DNA from: Caldifarciminota bacterium
GTDB lineage: Bacteria > Hydrothermota > Hydrothermia > UBA1063 > CAJXJZ01
Length of the DNA stretch: 7,229 bases
NCBI GenBank assembly: GCA_027033555.1
Contig: JALVLE010000390.1
Coordinates: 1-7,229 of the forward strand
Direction: 5' to 3'
Numbering within the stretch: position 1 is the first letter of the stretch; every line of letters starts with the position of its first letter. The notes below the pieces were generated by a model, which saw nothing but the letters and a program-made list of their open reading frames with translations, was not told the DNA's origin and searched no databases. Positions 6,761-7,229 of this stretch are shown piece after piece. Made by a program: the position numbers and the translations under genes.

Positions 6761-7229
6761 ATGTCTTACAGAAGACTTTTTTGCCTTTTCTACAAGGACA
6801 TAACACTTTTTTTCCTCGGTCGGAGAAAAATACGTAAAAAAGCAGAGGTTATATACTTTGCGGTTGTATTTTTTATTTCCTTCTTTATGGGTATTTTTTA
6901 TGCTAAGACCCAGTTTAAGACAATGCTTTTTCTGCTCTCTTTCACTTCTTTTTTGTATCTTTTAATGAGTTTTTTGTTTGAGCTAAAACATTTTATTTTT
7001 TTTGAGGAGGATATAAAGATTGTAAAAAGGCTCCCTGTTACCATGAGAGAATACTACATTTCAAAAGGGTTGCTCATAGTAATTTTTGGTATCATGTTTG
7101 CGACTACAATTACTATTGGAAATTTCGTGGGTGTATATTTTTTTGCAAATAAACTTGTATCATTATTACATCTGTTTTTCACTCTTCTTTTTAATACCTT
7201 TTTCAGCATAGCCTTTTCCATGTTTATCT
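6761..7229 (+). CDS. ABC-2-type transporter permease, N-terminal part (3' end outside window)
   Basis: This ORF starts at the ATG directly after the TAG of the ABC ATPase gene and runs open for 156 codons to the window edge. It is very hydrophobic and Phe-rich. The basic cytoplasmic N-terminus (MSYRRLF, then GRRKIRKK at 20-27) is followed by helices at about 29-47, 54-73, 103-127 and 132-156. Between helices two and three, EEDIKIVKRLPVTMREYYISK (82-102) resembles the cytoplasmic 'LP(I/V)...R.Y..AK' segment of large bacterial ABC-2 permeases. GAAGAAG nine bases upstream could serve as Shine-Dalgarno, and stop-start adjacency suggests coupled translation. With the ATPase it should form an exporter of unknown substrate. 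Family assignment rests on topology, this motif and context, not on catalytic residues. Confidence 0.8.
   Translation, partial: MSYRRLFCLFYKDITLFFLGRRKIRKKAEVIYFAVVFFISFFMGIFYAKTQFKTMLFLLSFTSFLYLLMSFLFELKHFIFFEEDIKIVKRLPVTMREYYISKGLLIVIFGIMFATTITIGNFVGVYFFANKLVSLLHLFFTLLFNTFFSIAFSMFI

Overview
The window reads as one dense bacterial transcription unit, entirely on the + strand. Seven coding regions are packed end to end with no intergenic gap longer than about 29 bases. No RNA gene, insertion sequence, CRISPR array or long repeat was found. The DNA is AT-leaning and Arg is often encoded by AGA/AGG. A lipoprotein plus a probable outer-membrane beta-barrel protein point to a diderm (Gram-negative-type) bacterium. 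A V/A-type ATPase and a K+-dependent membrane pyrophosphatase with Na+-pump features suggest an anaerobic and possibly thermophilic lineage that uses Na+ and PPi in its energy economy. A poorly cultured phylum of the WOR-3/Hydrothermae kind would fit, but that placement is inference only.

Layout. (1) Bases 2-349 are the C-terminal end of V-type ATPase subunit I, the membrane stator subunit. (2) Bases 351-1664 encode a TPR-rich lipoprotein. (3) Bases 1665-2897 encode a probable outer-membrane protein with two POTRA-like domains and a predicted beta-barrel. It begins at a TTG directly after, and in the same frame as, the TAG of the lipoprotein gene. (4) Bases 2927-5068 encode the membrane pyrophosphatase HppA. 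(5) Bases 5065-6006 encode PRPP synthetase (Prs), overlapping hppA by 4 bp. (6) Bases 5990-6760 encode an ABC-2-type exporter ATPase, overlapping prs by 17 bp. (7) Bases 6761 to the window end encode the start of the partner membrane permease.

How they fit together. The ATPase and HppA are both ion-motive machines. Prs makes PRPP, whose use in nucleotide and amino-acid synthesis releases PPi, the substrate of HppA, so tight hppA-prs coupling makes metabolic sense. The lipoprotein and POTRA/barrel protein look like an envelope pair. The last two genes form an ABC exporter.

The most unusual spot is the junction at 1662-1726. Two ORFs in the same frame are separated by a single TAG. The second has no visible Shine-Dalgarno and only a stunted signal peptide. 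About 20 bases downstream lies a perfect 13-bp inverted repeat (15 bp with one G-U), followed by a T-rich stretch, inside sequence that appears to code for the first POTRA strand. Reinitiation, stop-codon readthrough, attenuation and a recent nonsense mutation all remain possible.
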